Source: Dyadobacter diqingensis (GTDB taxonomy: Bacteria > Bacteroidota > Bacteroidia > Cytophagales > Spirosomataceae). From it: a DNA stretch of 64,000 nt. Below are positions 16,464 to 26,350 of this stretch, piece after piece. Within the stretch, counting starts at the first letter, position 1. The number at the start of each line of letters is the position of its first letter. Below the pieces are notes generated by a model. It made no database searches. It was not told the DNA's origin and worked only from the letters and a program-made list of their open reading frames with translations. The stretch is from positions 60,598 to 124,597 of the forward strand of contig NZ_JAMXKF010000015.1 of assembly GCF_024220585.1 (NCBI RefSeq), written 5' to 3'. A program made the translations under genes and the position numbers.

Positions 16464-19400
16464 ATGAAAAAAAATCGACCAATTGATGACTTACTTTTTG
16501 CACTCATGCGTATAACAGTCATTCAATGTTTTTTTGCTTGTGTGTTCGCGGGTTTTTCCTGGGCTCACAAAAGCACCGCGCAGTCAGCGTTGAATCAGAA
16601 AGTGACGATTAACATTGAAGGACAGGATATCAAGAAAGTTTTGAAGCAATTGGAAAAGCAGACGAATGTGAAATTTGTCTTCAGTTCCAGGCTTATCCAA
16701 TCAGAACGTAAGGTTTCCCTTCATGCTAATAATCAGCTGCTTTCCGGCACGTTAAATGAATTGCTCCGGCCACTGAATCTGAGCTATAAAGTATCTGACG
16801 ATCTGATTGTTATCAAGCCGGATCACCAGACTGAAAAAGCTGTTGAAATCGTTTCCGAACAAGCTGCTGCGACTAATACAGCAGTGGCTGACCGTGTACT
16901 GAAAGGAACGGTGAAAGACGCAACGGGGGCTGCGCTTCCGGGAGTTAGTATTGTATTAAAGGGCACGCAGACGGGGACTTCATCCGACGCTTCCGGTAAA
17001 TATGCGCTTAATGTTCCAAATGGTGATGCCACGCTTATCTTTTCATTTGTGGGATTCATTTCACAGGAAATATTGGTGACCGGCGCACAAAGCGATCTGG
17101 ATATCACCTTGAAAGTTGACGACAAGGCTTTGGAAGAAGTAGTCGTTGTTGGTTATGGTACACAAAAGAAGGAATCGCTTACAGGTGCCATTTCTACGGT
17201 GACTAGCAAAGACCTGGAACGGGTGCACGGAGGTTCAACAGTAAGTTCGGGGTTGGCCGGTAAAATTCCGGGGGTAACCTTTCGTATGGCTGATGGACGC
17301 CCGGGGGGAAGTGCTAATATCCAGATCCGGAATATGGGAAATCCGTTGTTTGTTATTGATGGTATTCAGCAGGATGCAGGTCAGTTCAACAACATTTCGC
17401 CGAATGATATTGAGAGTATTACCGTGTTAAAAGACGCTTCTGCGGCTATTTACGGGGTACGTGCAGCAAACGGGGTTGTGGTAGTAACAACCAAAAGAGG
17501 TAAAAACGGTACGAAAAATACAGTAAACCTGGATGCTTATACTGGCTGGCAAAACTGGTCCCGTTTCCCGGATGTGGTAAACGATTCTTATCAGTGGATG
17601 CTGGGCAAAGCAGAGTCTGAAATGAACCAGTATGGTAAAACCGCTATCACACAGGCTGAGCTGGAAAAGTATAAGGCCGGTACTGAGATGGGGTATAAAT
17701 CCTTCAACTGGAAAGATTTTATTGTTAAAAAGAATTCACCGCTTTACTCTGTGAATTTAAACATGACCGGAGGTTCTGATAAAATTACCTACTATATCTC
17801 CGCGTCGCGTATGTTCCAGAATTCGGTATTGGGGCGTGAATTTACATTTCAAAGAAATAACATTCAGAGTAACGTAGATGCGAAAATTACGGATAATCTT
17901 AAAATCGGTGTGCAGATTAACGGACGTATCGAAACGAGAGACAATCCGGGGATTCCGGGAAGTGACGATTACTGGCTGCCACGTTTCGCTATCCTGAGAA
18001 ACCGCCCGTTCGAACGTCCCTACGCAAATGACAACCCGAATTATCTTAACGATATAAAGCATAATGAAACCAACTGGGCTTATAACAATAAGAAACTGGG
18101 CGGTTATCAGACCAACATCTGGCGTGTTTTACAAAGCAACATCAATGCTGAGTACAAAATACCGGGTATAAAAGGACTGGTTGCAAAGGGTATGTATTCG
18201 TACTACATCGCTGATCAGGTTTTGAATGGTCATGAGTACACGTACAAGGCATATACTTACAATCCTACGGATGATTCTTACAAAGTAACCGGTGGTAGTA
18301 CAAACCCGTGGAGAGAAAGACGTACGCGTAAAATCATGCGTAACGTTTACCAGGGACAATTGAACTACAACAATACATTTGGTAAAAATAACATCGGTGC
18401 CACTTTCGTTGCCGAACGTCAGGAGCAGAGAGATCAGGAGCAATGGGTACACTCCGTACCGTCAACCAACGTGTTACCATTGATGTACTTCGCCAATATG
18501 GATACCTATTCAGATAAGGATGATCAGGAAGCACGTATAGGGTATATCGGTAGACTGACTTATGACTATGGAAGCAAGTATTATGTTGAATTTTCAGCCC
18601 GTCGTGATGCATCCTGGAAATTTGCACCCGACAGACGTGTAGGTTATTTCCCATCAGCTTCTGCGGGATGGAGACTAACGGAAGAGGGTTTTATCAAAAA
18701 TCTGATAGGCGACCACAGCATTTTAGATGATCTTAAAGTGAGAGCTTCTTATGGGGTGTTGGGAGATGATGATATCGGAATCGGACCTTATGATTATCTG
18801 CCGGGTTACAACTACAATCAGGGAAATGCAATTTTAAGCGGAAACGCTGTGGTAACGTCTGTGAACAAAGGGCAGATTATTAACAACATATCGTGGTTTA
18901 AAAGTAAAATCACGGATGTTGGAGCAGATTTCTCCTTTTTCGGAACAAAACTATCCGGATCTTTCGACTACTTCAAGCGATTGAGAACAGGTCTTCGCGG
19001 ACGGAAATATGATATTCTCGTGCCAAGTGAATTGGGGTACAATCTTCCTGACGAAAACGTAAACAGCGATTCACAAAGAGGCTGGGAAGGTGCACTGTCT
19101 TACAACGGAAAATCTGGTGATGTAAGTTATTCGATCGGAGGTAATTTTTCTTTTTCAAGAAGTAAATTCGTTTCTTCTTACAAACCGATCTTCAACAATT
19201 CGCTTGACCAGTACAGAGCTTCGGGTGAGGGCCGTTACAAAGATATTTTCTGGGGATATGAGGCGATCGGTCAGTTCCAGTCGCAGCAGCAGATCAATGA
19301 ATATCCGGTTAGTATTGACGGCCAGGGCAACAGAACTTTACTTCCGGGAGACTTGATTTACAAGGATATCAATGGCGATAAAGTAATTAGCGATGCTGAC

Positions 19401-19940
19401 GTGAGACCGATCGGGTATACTGTGGCCGGACAGCCAAACATCAATTTTGGTCTGAACCTGTCTGCAACCTGGAAAGGTTTCTCGGTTAACGCTGACTTTT
19501 CTGGTGGGGGACTTTATTCCTGGAACCAGGATTGGGAACAAAGATGGGCCTATCAGAATGATGGCGCGTTAAACAAAATGTTCCTTGACAGATGGCGCCG
19601 CAAAGATCCTTTTGATCTGAACAGCGAATGGATTCCGGGTAAATATCCTGCGTTACGTTACAACAATGGCGGGCATAGCAACTACAACAGAAACTCGACT
19701 TTCTGGCTGCATAATGTGAAGTATATCCGTGCCAGAACACTTGAAATTGGGTATTCACTACCGAAATCGGTATTGGAAAAACTGAAAATTCAGCGTGCCA
19801 GAGTGTACATCAACGGATATAACCTCTTCTCGATCGATAACATGAAAGAGTTTGGGATAGATCCGGAAATTGCTGACGGAAATGGTTTGCAATATCCTCA
19901 GAACAAGTTTGTTAACGTTGGTATTAGTTTGTCAATATAA
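16464..19940 (+). CDS. SusC/RagA-type TonB-dependent transporter with STN domain, locus 1
   Basis: A 1158-residue outer-membrane transporter that imports glycan fragments using TonB energy. Order of domains: signal/anchor (1-40), STN signalling domain (about 45-115, KVLKQLEKQTNVKFVFSSRL), carboxypeptidase-regulatory-like domain (about 145-225, GTVKDATGAALPGVSIVLKG), the TonB box/plug start (EEVVVVGYGTQKKESLTGAI), the plug with FVIDGIQQDAG and LKDASAAIYG, then a 22-strand barrel to the C-terminus. The STN domain explains the adjacent sigma/FecR pair: binding of substrate is signalled to FecR. SusD follows 17 bp downstream. The substrate is not deducible from the sequence. Confidence 0.95.
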   Translation: MKKNRPIDDLLFALMRITVIQCFFACVFAGFSWAHKSTAQSALNQKVTINIEGQDIKKVLKQLEKQTNVKFVFSSRLIQSERKVSLHANNQLLSGTLNELLRPLNLSYKVSDDLIVIKPDHQTEKAVEIVSEQAAATNTAVADRVLKGTVKDATGAALPGVSIVLKGTQTGTSSDASGKYALNVPNGDATLIFSFVGFISQEILVTGAQSDLDITLKVDDKALEEVVVVGYGTQKKESLTGAISTVTSKDLERVHGGSTVSSGLAGKIPGVTFRMADGRPGGSANIQIRNMGNPLFVIDGIQQDAGQFNNISPNDIESITVLKDASAAIYGVRAANGVVVVTTKRGKNGTKNTVNLDAYTGWQNWSRFPDVVNDSYQWMLGKAESEMNQYGKTAITQAELEKYKAGTEMGYKSFNWKDFIVKKNSPLYSVNLNMTGGSDKITYYISASRMFQNSVLGREFTFQRNNIQSNVDAKITDNLKIGVQINGRIETRDNPGIPGSDDYWLPRFAILRNRPFERPYANDNPNYLNDIKHNETNWAYNNKKLGGYQTNIWRVLQSNINAEYKIPGIKGLVAKGMYSYYIADQVLNGHEYTYKAYTYNPTDDSYKVTGGSTNPWRERRTRKIMRNVYQGQLNYNNTFGKNNIGATFVAERQEQRDQEQWVHSVPSTNVLPLMYFANMDTYSDKDDQEARIGYIGRLTYDYGSKYYVEFSARRDASWKFAPDRRVGYFPSASAGWRLTEEGFIKNLIGDHSILDDLKVRASYGVLGDDDIGIGPYDYLPGYNYNQGNAILSGNAVVTSVNKGQIINNISWFKSKITDVGADFSFFGTKLSGSFDYFKRLRTGLRGRKYDILVPSELGYNLPDENVNSDSQRGWEGALSYNGKSGDVSYSIGGNFSFSRSKFVSSYKPIFNNSLDQYRASGEGRYKDIFWGYEAIGQFQSQQQINEYPVSIDGQGNRTLLPGDLIYKDINGDKVISDADVRPIGYTVAGQPNINFGLNLSATWKGFSVNADFSGGGLYSWNQDWEQRWAYQNDGALNKMFLDRWRRKDPFDLNSEWIPGKYPALRYNNGGHSNYNRNSTFWLHNVKYIRARTLEIGYSLPKSVLEKLKIQRARVYINGYNLFSIDNMKEFGIDPEIADGNGLQYPQNKFVNVGISLSI

Positions 19941-19957
19941 AAATATCAGAACTGACG

Positions 19958-21847
19958 ATGAAAAAAATATTTTATAGTATACTGACGGTTATGCTCACGT
20001 TAAGCGTGGGTTGTGATGACGATAAGTTCCTGAACCGTCCGCCGACAAGTCTTCTTTCTGATGAGCAGGTTTGGACCGACGAGGGACAGGTATTGTCGCT
20101 GATCGGGAACTTGTACAACCGTTATTACGACATTGCTTCGGTTAAAGACTGGGCTGCACTGGCTGGCTTCAATGAGGCCTTTTTCTCAAACGCAGGCAGT
20201 TATGGTGAATTTCAGAATAGCGGCTGGGGAACGGGCTCATGGGCTACCTGGGATTACGGATACATTCGTGACATTAATTTGTTCATTGAGAAATGTACGG
20301 CTGCCGATAAACTGAACGCGGAAGTAAAAGACCGCTTTCTGGCAGAAGCCAGGTTCCTACGGGCATCCTACTATTTTGAATTGGTAAAACGCATGGGCGG
20401 TGTTCCGCTGATTCTGGAACCATTGACTTATGATTTTAGCGGAGATCCTAGTTATCTGCGCCATCCGAGAGCGAAGGAATCAGAGATATATGATTTTATT
20501 ATCAAGGAGGCTGAGGAAATAAAAGCCAAACTTCCGGTCAATGCAGGAGAAAAATCGCGTGTAACCAAAGCGGCTGTACTGGCCATGCAGGCACGTGCTG
20601 CACTTTACGCAGGCTCGATTGCAAAATACGGCGTCAATACACCTCAAGTGGCATTGACTGGCGGAGAAGTTGGTATTCCGGCCACCATGGCAACGGGTTA
20701 TTACACCAAAGCGCTTGCAGCGGCAAAGGAAATTATCAGCGGAGGAGCTGGTGCTTATGCACTTTACACGAAAAAGCCGGATTTATCTGAAAACTTTTCA
20801 AGTATTTTCTATGACAAGGCGAACAATTCAGAAGTCATTTTTGCAGATGATTTTAAACTGAAAAGTGGAAAAGTACACGGGTTTACCATCTCTAATCAGC
20901 CTCGTTATGGTGCTGAGGAAGAGGAAGGCGGTCGTATTAATCCATCGCTTAATTTCGTTGAGGCATTTGAAAAACTGGATAATACCTTTGCGCCAATACC
21001 AACGGTAAATGGTTCGGGAGCTCCGGTTTATTACAACAATCAGGTGGATATTTTTGCAGGTCGTGATGCCCGTCTGGGTGGCACGGTGTTGTTGCCCGGG
21101 ACATCATTCAAAGGACGTCCGGTTGATATCTGGGCTGGTTTTCAACTTGCCAACGGAAGTATTATCAGTGGAGATGACCGCGGCGGACAGAAAACGCTAC
21201 CAGGTAAAACAGTACCTGAGCAGGTAGTAGGGTTTGATGGCCCGATTGATGGTTTTGAATTTACTGCACAAAGCGGATTTTATATCCGTAAGTATCTTGA
21301 CCCGGTTGTCGGATCGGGACAGCGCGGGGTTCAGAGCGAAGTCTGGTTCGTGCGTTACCGTTATGCAGAAGTGCTTTTGAATGCTGCTGAGGCTGCTTTT
21401 GAGCTTGGAAATCCGGCTGATGCGGCTTTGTACATGAATCAGGTCAGAGCACGGGCGGGTCTTGTAACGCCACTTACGCCATCGGAAATCACTTTCGACC
21501 GTATCGTGCACGAACGCCGGGTTGAGCTGGCATTTGAAGGGCATTATCTGTATGACATGAAACGGTGGAGAATTGCCCACCTGATTATGGACGGGAACGC
21601 GATTTCAGCGAGCGAACTTTCAACAGATCTTGGGAAGGCTACGAAAAGAAACACGCAGCCATGGGGCTTGTGGTCTTACAAAATTTACGATCCGGGCTCT
21701 GCCAATAACGGAAAGTGGATTTACAAAGTGACGAAGTTAAGCCGGGTTACCGGTTCTGACCGCTTCCAGTTGGGCAATTATTATTCTTATATCGCTGATG
21801 ATATCGTTAATAACAACCCCAAGATTGTAAGAAACCCAAATCACTAG
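19958..21847 (+). CDS. SusD/RagB-type glycan-binding lipoprotein, locus 1
   Basis: A 629-residue surface lipoprotein that caps the SusC barrel and binds incoming glycan. The lipobox is LTLSVGCDDD with Cys at about residue 19. The N-terminal helical region contains AEARFLRASYYFELVKRMGG, a canonical SusD tetratricopeptide-like signature, and the C-terminal region has VWFVRYRYAEVLLNAAEAAF and ERRVELAFEGHYLYDMKRWR, also canonical. It is about 100 residues longer than the other two SusD proteins here, with a central insertion. It is co-transcribed with SusC. Confidence 0.95.
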   Translation: MKKIFYSILTVMLTLSVGCDDDKFLNRPPTSLLSDEQVWTDEGQVLSLIGNLYNRYYDIASVKDWAALAGFNEAFFSNAGSYGEFQNSGWGTGSWATWDYGYIRDINLFIEKCTAADKLNAEVKDRFLAEARFLRASYYFELVKRMGGVPLILEPLTYDFSGDPSYLRHPRAKESEIYDFIIKEAEEIKAKLPVNAGEKSRVTKAAVLAMQARAALYAGSIAKYGVNTPQVALTGGEVGIPATMATGYYTKALAAAKEIISGGAGAYALYTKKPDLSENFSSIFYDKANNSEVIFADDFKLKSGKVHGFTISNQPRYGAEEEEGGRINPSLNFVEAFEKLDNTFAPIPTVNGSGAPVYYNNQVDIFAGRDARLGGTVLLPGTSFKGRPVDIWAGFQLANGSIISGDDRGGQKTLPGKTVPEQVVGFDGPIDGFEFTAQSGFYIRKYLDPVVGSGQRGVQSEVWFVRYRYAEVLLNAAEAAFELGNPADAALYMNQVRARAGLVTPLTPSEITFDRIVHERRVELAFEGHYLYDMKRWRIAHLIMDGNAISASELSTDLGKATKRNTQPWGLWSYKIYDPGSANNGKWIYKVTKLSRVTGSDRFQLGNYYSYIADDIVNNNPKIVRNPNH

Positions 21848-21874
21848 ATCATCACTTTCAAACGATACGATATT

Positions 21875-22576
21875 ATGAAAAAGAAGTTTCATTTGATATA
21901 CATGCTTGCGTTGTCCGCGCTGTTTGTTTCCTGTGATAAGGATAATTATACAGCTCCGAAATCGGAACTCTCCGGGCAAATCGTCTACAAAGGCGAACCG
22001 GTGGGTGTGGAATTCGCTCAGGTAAGAGTTCAGCTTTGGCAACCAGGTTTTGGAAAACTGGCGGCGATTGATGCGGCCGTGAGCCAGGAAGGAGCCTATT
22101 CTGCTCTGCTTTTTGATGGCAACTATAAGCTGGTATTCCCGAAAGGAGACGGCCCGTTTAAAACCATCATAAAAGATGCGACTGCAAAGGATACCCTGTT
22201 TGTAAAAGTTGCCGGAAATCAAAAGCTGGATTTAGAAGTAATGCCTTACTACATGATCCGCAATGCAAAGTTCAGTGGCGGAGAAAGCAAGGTTTCGGTT
22301 TCATTAAAACTCGACAAGATCATTACAGGTGTTGACGCAAAGGACATTGAACGTGTTTCACTTTACGTAAATACCTCTCAGTTTGTTTCCCGCGGGGTTA
22401 ATGTCTCGGTAATAGACGTGAACGGAGCAGACATCAAAGACCTGAATGCGGTCAGTCTGGTTACCACAGTTCCGGCGTTGGCAACAGCTCAGAATTATGT
22501 GTACGCCCGTGTCGGGGTAAAAATCAAAGACGTTGAGGATATGGTATTTACAACGGTTGAAAAAGTGCAGTTATAA
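21875..22576 (+). CDS. DUF3823-type lipoprotein of the SusCD operon
   Basis: A 233-residue lipoprotein (lipobox LFVSCDKDN) that matches the DUF3823 family, which regularly sits directly after SusD in Bacteroidota. The N-terminal domain (LSGQIVYKGEPVGVEFAQVR) is a carboxypeptidase-regulatory-like beta sandwich, and the C-terminal half is a second beta-rich domain. Such proteins are probably surface glycan-binding subunits, by position and domain type. It starts 27 bp after SusD. Confidence 0.85.
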   Translation: MKKKFHLIYMLALSALFVSCDKDNYTAPKSELSGQIVYKGEPVGVEFAQVRVQLWQPGFGKLAAIDAAVSQEGAYSALLFDGNYKLVFPKGDGPFKTIIKDATAKDTLFVKVAGNQKLDLEVMPYYMIRNAKFSGGESKVSVSLKLDKIITGVDAKDIERVSLYVNTSQFVSRGVNVSVIDVNGADIKDLNAVSLVTTVPALATAQNYVYARVGVKIKDVEDMVFTTVEKVQL

Positions 22577-22586
22577 CAAATTAATC

Positions 22587-22652
22587 TTTTCAGGGACGGG
22601 CATTTTTCTTGTCCGTTCCTGAAAAATAAGTTCCTGAACCATTGTCAGGAAC
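22587..22652 (+). promoter_or_regulatory. Paired hairpins between the SusCD unit and downstream enzymes
   Basis: Hairpin A (22587-22625) has an outer stem TTTTCAGG/CCTGAAAA and an inner stem ACGGGCA/TGTCCGT. Hairpin B (22630-22652) has a perfect 8-bp stem GTTCCTGA/TCAGGAAC. Both contain the word TTCCTGA, so arm pairing between A and B is interchangeable in principle. No U run follows either hairpin. They may attenuate or process the transcript between susCD and the enzymes. Confidence 0.5.
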
Positions 22653-22765
22653 AAATTACATTTCATCATAAACCAGTGATTTTAAGCCGGAAAGAATAGA
22701 GCGAAACTGCAATATCATTCAGGGCCAGCCGGAGAAAGAAAATTATTAATGCAAATTTAGATTAA

Positions 22766-25700
22766 ATGAATGGAGTAATGAGGAAGTACATCAGCGTATT
22801 ATTTATTGGATTGTTTGCCTTAGGGTGCGCCCATAACAAAATGGGTTCATCGGGAGCGAAAACCGGAAGTTTGAAAAACAAAGGGAGAAGAGGTGAGGTA
22901 CTTTTCCTCGGCCATAACAGCAAGCACCACGATTCGGGGAAATATGCTCCCTGGCTCGCGATCAAGCTTTTTCGCAGTGGTATTAACCTGACTTATACCG
23001 TTGATCTCAAAGATTTAAATCCTGAAAATTTAAGTAAATACGATGGGTTGATCATTTACGCGAACCACGACTCATTATCTCCCGCTCAGGAAAGTGCCAT
23101 GAAGGCATTTGTGGAAGGTGGAAAAGGATTGATTCCGCTACATTCGGCCACTGGTTGTTTCAAAAACTCACCCTGGTATATTAAGACAATTGGCGGACAA
23201 TTTGCCTCTCATAAAGCCGGCACTTTTAAAAATACCATTCTGAAACCTGATCATCCGGTAATGAAGGGTATAACCGATTTTGAAACCTTTGATGAAACAT
23301 ACGTCCACCAGAATCTTAATCCTGATAAAACGGTATTGGGCGAACGTGTGGAAGGAGATCATCATGAACCTTATACCTGGGTAAGAAATCAGGGCAAAGG
23401 CCGCGTGTTTTATACTGCTTACGGTCACGACGACGCAACCTGGACCAACGCCGGATTTCTTGACCTGGTAAGAAACGGTGTATTGTGGTCAATCGGTGAT
23501 CAGGTGAACAAGGATATTGCGGCGCTGAATATGCCAAATCCTGATATTTACAATGCGGATACGATCTCAAAATATACAAAACGTCACGTTGTGCCTAAAA
23601 TGCAGGATGCTTTATCACCTGCTGAATCAAATAAACTGACACAGGTTCCTGCGGATTTTGAAATACAGCTTTTTGCACAGGAACCGGATATCACCAACCC
23701 AATCGCGATGGCCTGGGATGAACGCGGCCGTCTGTGGGTGGTGGAATCGGTGGATTATCCTAATACGTTCAAGGAAACGGACGGGGCGGCCAATGACCGG
23801 ATCAAAATTTGTGAAGATACCAACGGTGACGGCAAGGCAGATAAGTTCACTGTTTTTGCAGACAAACTGAATATTCCCACGAGCATGGTTTTCTCCAATG
23901 GAGGAATCATTGTTTCGATGGCACCTGATTTTGTTTTTATGAAAGACACCAATGGTGACGACGTGGCGGATGTCCGTGAAGTGATCATGACGGGCTGGGG
24001 GAAAAACGATACGCACGCCGGACCTTCCAATTTGCAGTATGGTTTTGATAACAAAATCTGGGGCGTGAATGGTTACGCGGGTTTCAGAGGAACAATCAAC
24101 GGTGAAAAGCTGAATTTCCCGCAGGGCGTTTACCATTTCAAACCGGATGGAAAAGACTTTGCTTATTTGGGTACGAGTAATAACAATACCTGGGGATTAG
24201 GTTTTTCAGAGGATGCGAACGTTTTCCTTTCTACGGCAAACAACACCCACAGCGCGTTTTATTCGATGCCAGCCAAATATCTTCAGCGCTCGCTTGGTGG
24301 AGAGGAGCCGGCGATCCAGTCGGTGCAGAAAATCGATGGGCACTATGACGCACACACGATGACACCGAATTTAAGACAAGTGGACGTTGTTGGCGGGTTT
24401 ACTTCCGCTGCCGGGCATCACTTTTACACAGCAAGAAATTATCCAAAAGAATACTGGAACAGGGTTGCATTCGTGACGGAACCAACCATTCGTTTGGTAC
24501 ACAACGCTATCATCGAACCGGACGGTGCAGGTTTTAAAGAAAAAGACGGATGGAATTTCATGGCAAGTTCGGATGAATGGTTTGGTCCGGTACAGGCAGA
24601 AGTTGGCCCTGATGGTGCCGTATGGATTGCCGACTGGTATAACTTCATTATCCAGCACAATGTTTTCGTTCCGGCTCAGTCGCCTTCGGAGTTTATTATG
24701 CCTTTCAAAGATCAGCCACACGGACCGGGAAATGCATTCAGCAGCCCTATGCGTGATTTAAATCATGGTCGTGTTTATCGTGTTGTTTATAAAAATGGCA
24801 AGAAAGCTCCCGCGTTGAAACTTTCTAAAAATGACTTGCCAGGCTTGGTAGCCGCTTTGGAAAATGACAATATGTTCTGGCGCATGACGGCTCAGCGCTT
24901 ATTGGTAGAATCTAAAAATGTTTCGGTAGCTCCGGGTCTGTATAAAATTATAAGCAATCCAAAAGTAGATGAAGTAGGTTTAAACAGTCCGGCTGTGCAT
25001 GCACTTTGGACGTTACACGGTCTAGGTCTGCTCGATGGTTCGAATGCAGAGGCGCTGCAGGCGGCAAGTAAAGCACTTTCTCATCCGGCTGCCGGTGTAA
25101 GAAAAGCGGCTGCCAGTGTTTTGCCAAGAAATGAGCAAAGTTTTGAGTCGATTCAGAAATTGCTGAAAGACCTGAATTTGAATACCCGCCTTGCCGCATT
25201 TGCGGTATTGGTTGAATATCCTGCTTCTGATAAAATTGGTGCGGCGGTATACCAGGCTTCTCTGGACGAACAAAATGCGAAGGATGCCTGGTTATCGAAA
25301 GCATTGCTGGCGGCTGCCGTTACCCATGAAAAAGGTTTTCTGGCTGCTGCTGAAAAGCAAAAAGGCGGATCGAAATTTTCTGATCAGGTTGCCGCTGCTT
25401 TAAGCAAGGAGGTTTATCCATTGGGAAGAAGAAATACGTTGCAATTCCCTCCTGATGTGACGGGAAAAGAGATCACGATTAAGGCCAGTGTAACCAAGGC
25501 GAAAGACAGAGAATTAAAAGGTTTCATCGCCGGACAAGGAGGAAAAGAGGGTGGTTATGCTTTGTATATTCAGGATGGAAAACTGGTAATGGCTGTTAAA
25601 CAGCATGGTGCGATCAGCCAGGCGGCGACAACAGAACCGCTTCCGGAGAAATTTGATGTTGTGGCAAGCTTGACACAGGGCGGAAAAATCAGCATTGAAA

Positions 25701-26314
25701 TTGACGGTAAACTTGCTGCGGAAGGCAAAGCGCACATGTTATTTGCAGCTCCGCTGAGCAATACGGTTCGCACGGGAGAAGATGTGGAAGGTGATGATAA
25801 GCTGGGGTCGTACAATGGACGGTTCGGTTTTGAAGGAAATTTCCAAAAAGCTTCTCTGGAATTGAACAGACCGGACAACAACAGGACGGACGAAGTAAAA
25901 ACCACAACAGCGACTACCACGTCAAAATCTGCTAATGCGCTTGTAATCGACCTGAAAGTAGAGAAAGAGATCATGCAGTACGACAAAAAACTGATTCAGG
26001 TAAAAGCGGGACAAAAGGTAATTATCAACCTGGAAAACCCTGATGGTATGCAGCATAACATGTTAATTCTGAAACCGGGTACTTTGCAGAAAGTAGGAAA
26101 AGCGGCAGATGACCTGTTGTCGGATCCCAAAGCGGCAGAAAAACAGTATGTTCCGAGAATCCCGGAAGTTTTGTATTCAACCAAACTGGTAAATTCGGGA
26201 GAAACCGTAACGCTGGAATTTACGGTGCCTAATGAGCCGGGCGACTATCCCTATGTGTGTACTTTCCCTGGCCACTGGCGCGGAATGAACGGGATCCTGC
26301 GTGTGACTAAATAA
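22766..26314 (+). CDS. ThuA / PVC-type dehydrogenase-like propeller / HEAT / LamG / azurin fusion lipoprotein
   Basis: An 1182-residue exported protein with lipobox LFALGC. Another ATG at 22778 gives the more compact signal peptide. Domains in order: ThuA-like (about 40-252, VLFLGHNSKHHDSGKYAPWL), a PVC-type membrane-bound-dehydrogenase beta propeller (about 290-690) with two DTNGD calcium-loop-like segments, an alpha-helical HEAT-like region (about 700-880), a LamG-like sandwich (about 890-1035) similar to the C-terminal domain of some sulfatases, and a C-terminal azurin-type cupredoxin. The type 1 copper ligands are all visible: His1097 (MQHN), then Cys1165, His1170 and Met1174 in C-x4-H-x3-M. 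No CxxCH haem motif is present. It probably oxidises sugars and passes electrons to copper; that activity is inference. Confidence 0.88.
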   Translation: MNGVMRKYISVLFIGLFALGCAHNKMGSSGAKTGSLKNKGRRGEVLFLGHNSKHHDSGKYAPWLAIKLFRSGINLTYTVDLKDLNPENLSKYDGLIIYANHDSLSPAQESAMKAFVEGGKGLIPLHSATGCFKNSPWYIKTIGGQFASHKAGTFKNTILKPDHPVMKGITDFETFDETYVHQNLNPDKTVLGERVEGDHHEPYTWVRNQGKGRVFYTAYGHDDATWTNAGFLDLVRNGVLWSIGDQVNKDIAALNMPNPDIYNADTISKYTKRHVVPKMQDALSPAESNKLTQVPADFEIQLFAQEPDITNPIAMAWDERGRLWVVESVDYPNTFKETDGAANDRIKICEDTNGDGKADKFTVFADKLNIPTSMVFSNGGIIVSMAPDFVFMKDTNGDDVADVREVIMTGWGKNDTHAGPSNLQYGFDNKIWGVNGYAGFRGTINGEKLNFPQGVYHFKPDGKDFAYLGTSNNNTWGLGFSEDANVFLSTANNTHSAFYSMPAKYLQRSLGGEEPAIQSVQKIDGHYDAHTMTPNLRQVDVVGGFTSAAGHHFYTARNYPKEYWNRVAFVTEPTIRLVHNAIIEPDGAGFKEKDGWNFMASSDEWFGPVQAEVGPDGAVWIADWYNFIIQHNVFVPAQSPSEFIMPFKDQPHGPGNAFSSPMRDLNHGRVYRVVYKNGKKAPALKLSKNDLPGLVAALENDNMFWRMTAQRLLVESKNVSVAPGLYKIISNPKVDEVGLNSPAVHALWTLHGLGLLDGSNAEALQAASKALSHPAAGVRKAAASVLPRNEQSFESIQKLLKDLNLNTRLAAFAVLVEYPASDKIGAAVYQASLDEQNAKDAWLSKALLAAAVTHEKGFLAAAEKQKGGSKFSDQVAAALSKEVYPLGRRNTLQFPPDVTGKEITIKASVTKAKDRELKGFIAGQGGKEGGYALYIQDGKLVMAVKQHGAISQAATTEPLPEKFDVVASLTQGGKISIEIDGKLAAEGKAHMLFAAPLSNTVRTGEDVEGDDKLGSYNGRFGFEGNFQKASLELNRPDNNRTDEVKTTTATTTSKSANALVIDLKVEKEIMQYDKKLIQVKAGQKVIINLENPDGMQHNMLILKPGTLQKVGKAADDLLSDPKAAEKQYVPRIPEVLYSTKLVNSGETVTLEFTVPNEPGDYPYVCTFPGHWRGMNGILRVTK

Positions 26315-26350
26315 CGATAGCTACCTAGTTTTCAATTTAATAGATCAAAA

